Shown here: positions 6,547 through 6,753 of the stretch, in pieces
How positions within the stretch are numbered: the first letter of the stretch is position 1
Layout of the letters: every line of letters begins with the position of its first letter
Assembly: GCA_017628595.1 (NCBI GenBank)
Contig: JAGBYV010000082.1
Location: forward strand, 1-6,753
DNA length: 6,753 bases
From: Alistipes sp.
GTDB lineage: Bacteria; Bacteroidota; Bacteroidia; Bacteroidales; Rikenellaceae
Direction: 5' to 3'
Notes under the pieces: model-generated
What the model was told of the DNA's origin: nothing
Seen by the model: only the letters and a program-made list of their open reading frames with translations
The model's database searches: none
Made by a program: the position numbers and the translations under genes

Positions 6547-6753
6547 TTACTTTGTATAGAACTTATACACACACACGTGAGTATATACCTCATCGGGATT
6601 AAGCACGATTGAGGGGAACTCGGGGTGGTTGATTGCATCGGGGTGCTTCTGTGTCTCCAGCGCAACCGACTCGCGGTAGTTAATAGGCTTGCCATACTTA
6701 CCAGCATACTTGCCGTTGAAGAAGTTGCCGCTATAGAACTGAAGAGCCACCTG
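6547..6753 (-). CDS. galM: Aldose 1-epimerase (galactose mutarotase), C-terminal 68 residues only
   Basis: GalM interconverts the beta and alpha anomers of galactose (and glucose), supplying the alpha form that GalK needs. Only the end of the gene is inside the window; the frame is open to base 6753, so it is cut by the edge. The visible part holds the family signature LQFYSGNF followed by VALETQKHPDAINHPEFPS; the Glu in ALETQ (codon 6657-6655) corresponds to the catalytic base of characterised mutarotases. The end, LNPDEVYTHVCVYKFYTK, matches the usual final strand around LxPGExY. It ends 20 nt before galK, supporting an operon. A GTG at 6750-6748 is an internal valine and not a start. Signal peptide or lipobox, found in some Bacteroidota GalM proteins, cannot be judged here. 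Confidence 0.93.
   Translation of the reverse strand, partial: QVALQFYSGNFFNGKYAGKYGKPINYRESVALETQKHPDAINHPEFPSIVLNPDEVYTHVCVYKFYTK

Noticed and set aside
6748..6750. GTG as a possible start of a 67-residue gene at the right edge
   Set aside because: The frame continues upstream to the window edge, and the sequence is the conserved interior of GalM, where this codon is valine.
1..6753. tRNA or rRNA genes, CRISPR arrays, insertion sequences, prophage or toxin-antitoxin genes
   Set aside because: I saw no cloverleaf-like segments, no regularly spaced repeats, no transposase or integrase motifs and no target-site duplications; nearly all of the window is core genes.

Overview
This window comes from a bacterium of the Bacteroidota, most likely the order Bacteroidales; I lean towards a gut lineage such as Rikenellaceae/Alistipes, but the sequence alone does not settle the genus. 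The reasons are the Bacteroidota-type omega subunit and BamD lipoprotein, genes that lack Shine-Dalgarno sequences, a TAnnTTTG -7 promoter element and a PAMD-type CoaC motif. All seven recognisable genes lie on the minus strand, so transcription runs from high to low coordinates. I see no RNA genes, mobile elements, CRISPR arrays or prophage remnants.

Upstream unit (6753 to 3942): the C-terminal end of aldose 1-epimerase (galM), a complete galactokinase (galK) and a secreted SGNH-type sialate O-acetylesterase-like enzyme. Gaps of 20 and 11 nt suggest one operon. GalM converts beta- to alpha-galactose and GalK phosphorylates it in the Leloir pathway. The exported esterase probably removes acetyl groups from glycans that feed this route. 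The unit ends in two consecutive intrinsic-terminator-like hairpins (3777-3802 and 3821-3860).

Downstream unit (3674 to 1): after a promoter-like -7 box (3715-3722) come bamD (outer-membrane assembly lipoprotein), an omega-like RNA polymerase subunit, coaBC (coenzyme A synthesis) and recN (DNA repair, cut by the window edge after 411 codons). Gaps are 21, 97 and 4 nt. This is a housekeeping block in which envelope biogenesis, transcription, cofactor synthesis and repair are co-transcribed rather than linked by a pathway. The 97-nt gap before coaBC carries an imperfect hairpin.

The window looks mostly like ordinary core genome; I found no clear undescribed system. The best leads are: an A10 tract in coaBC exactly between the CoaC and CoaB domains, containing a dnaX-type A_AAA_AAG heptamer, where both alternative frames stop within a few codons; a pair of cysteines at unusual active-site positions in the esterase, which could form a disulfide; and the placement of that esterase behind galM-galK.
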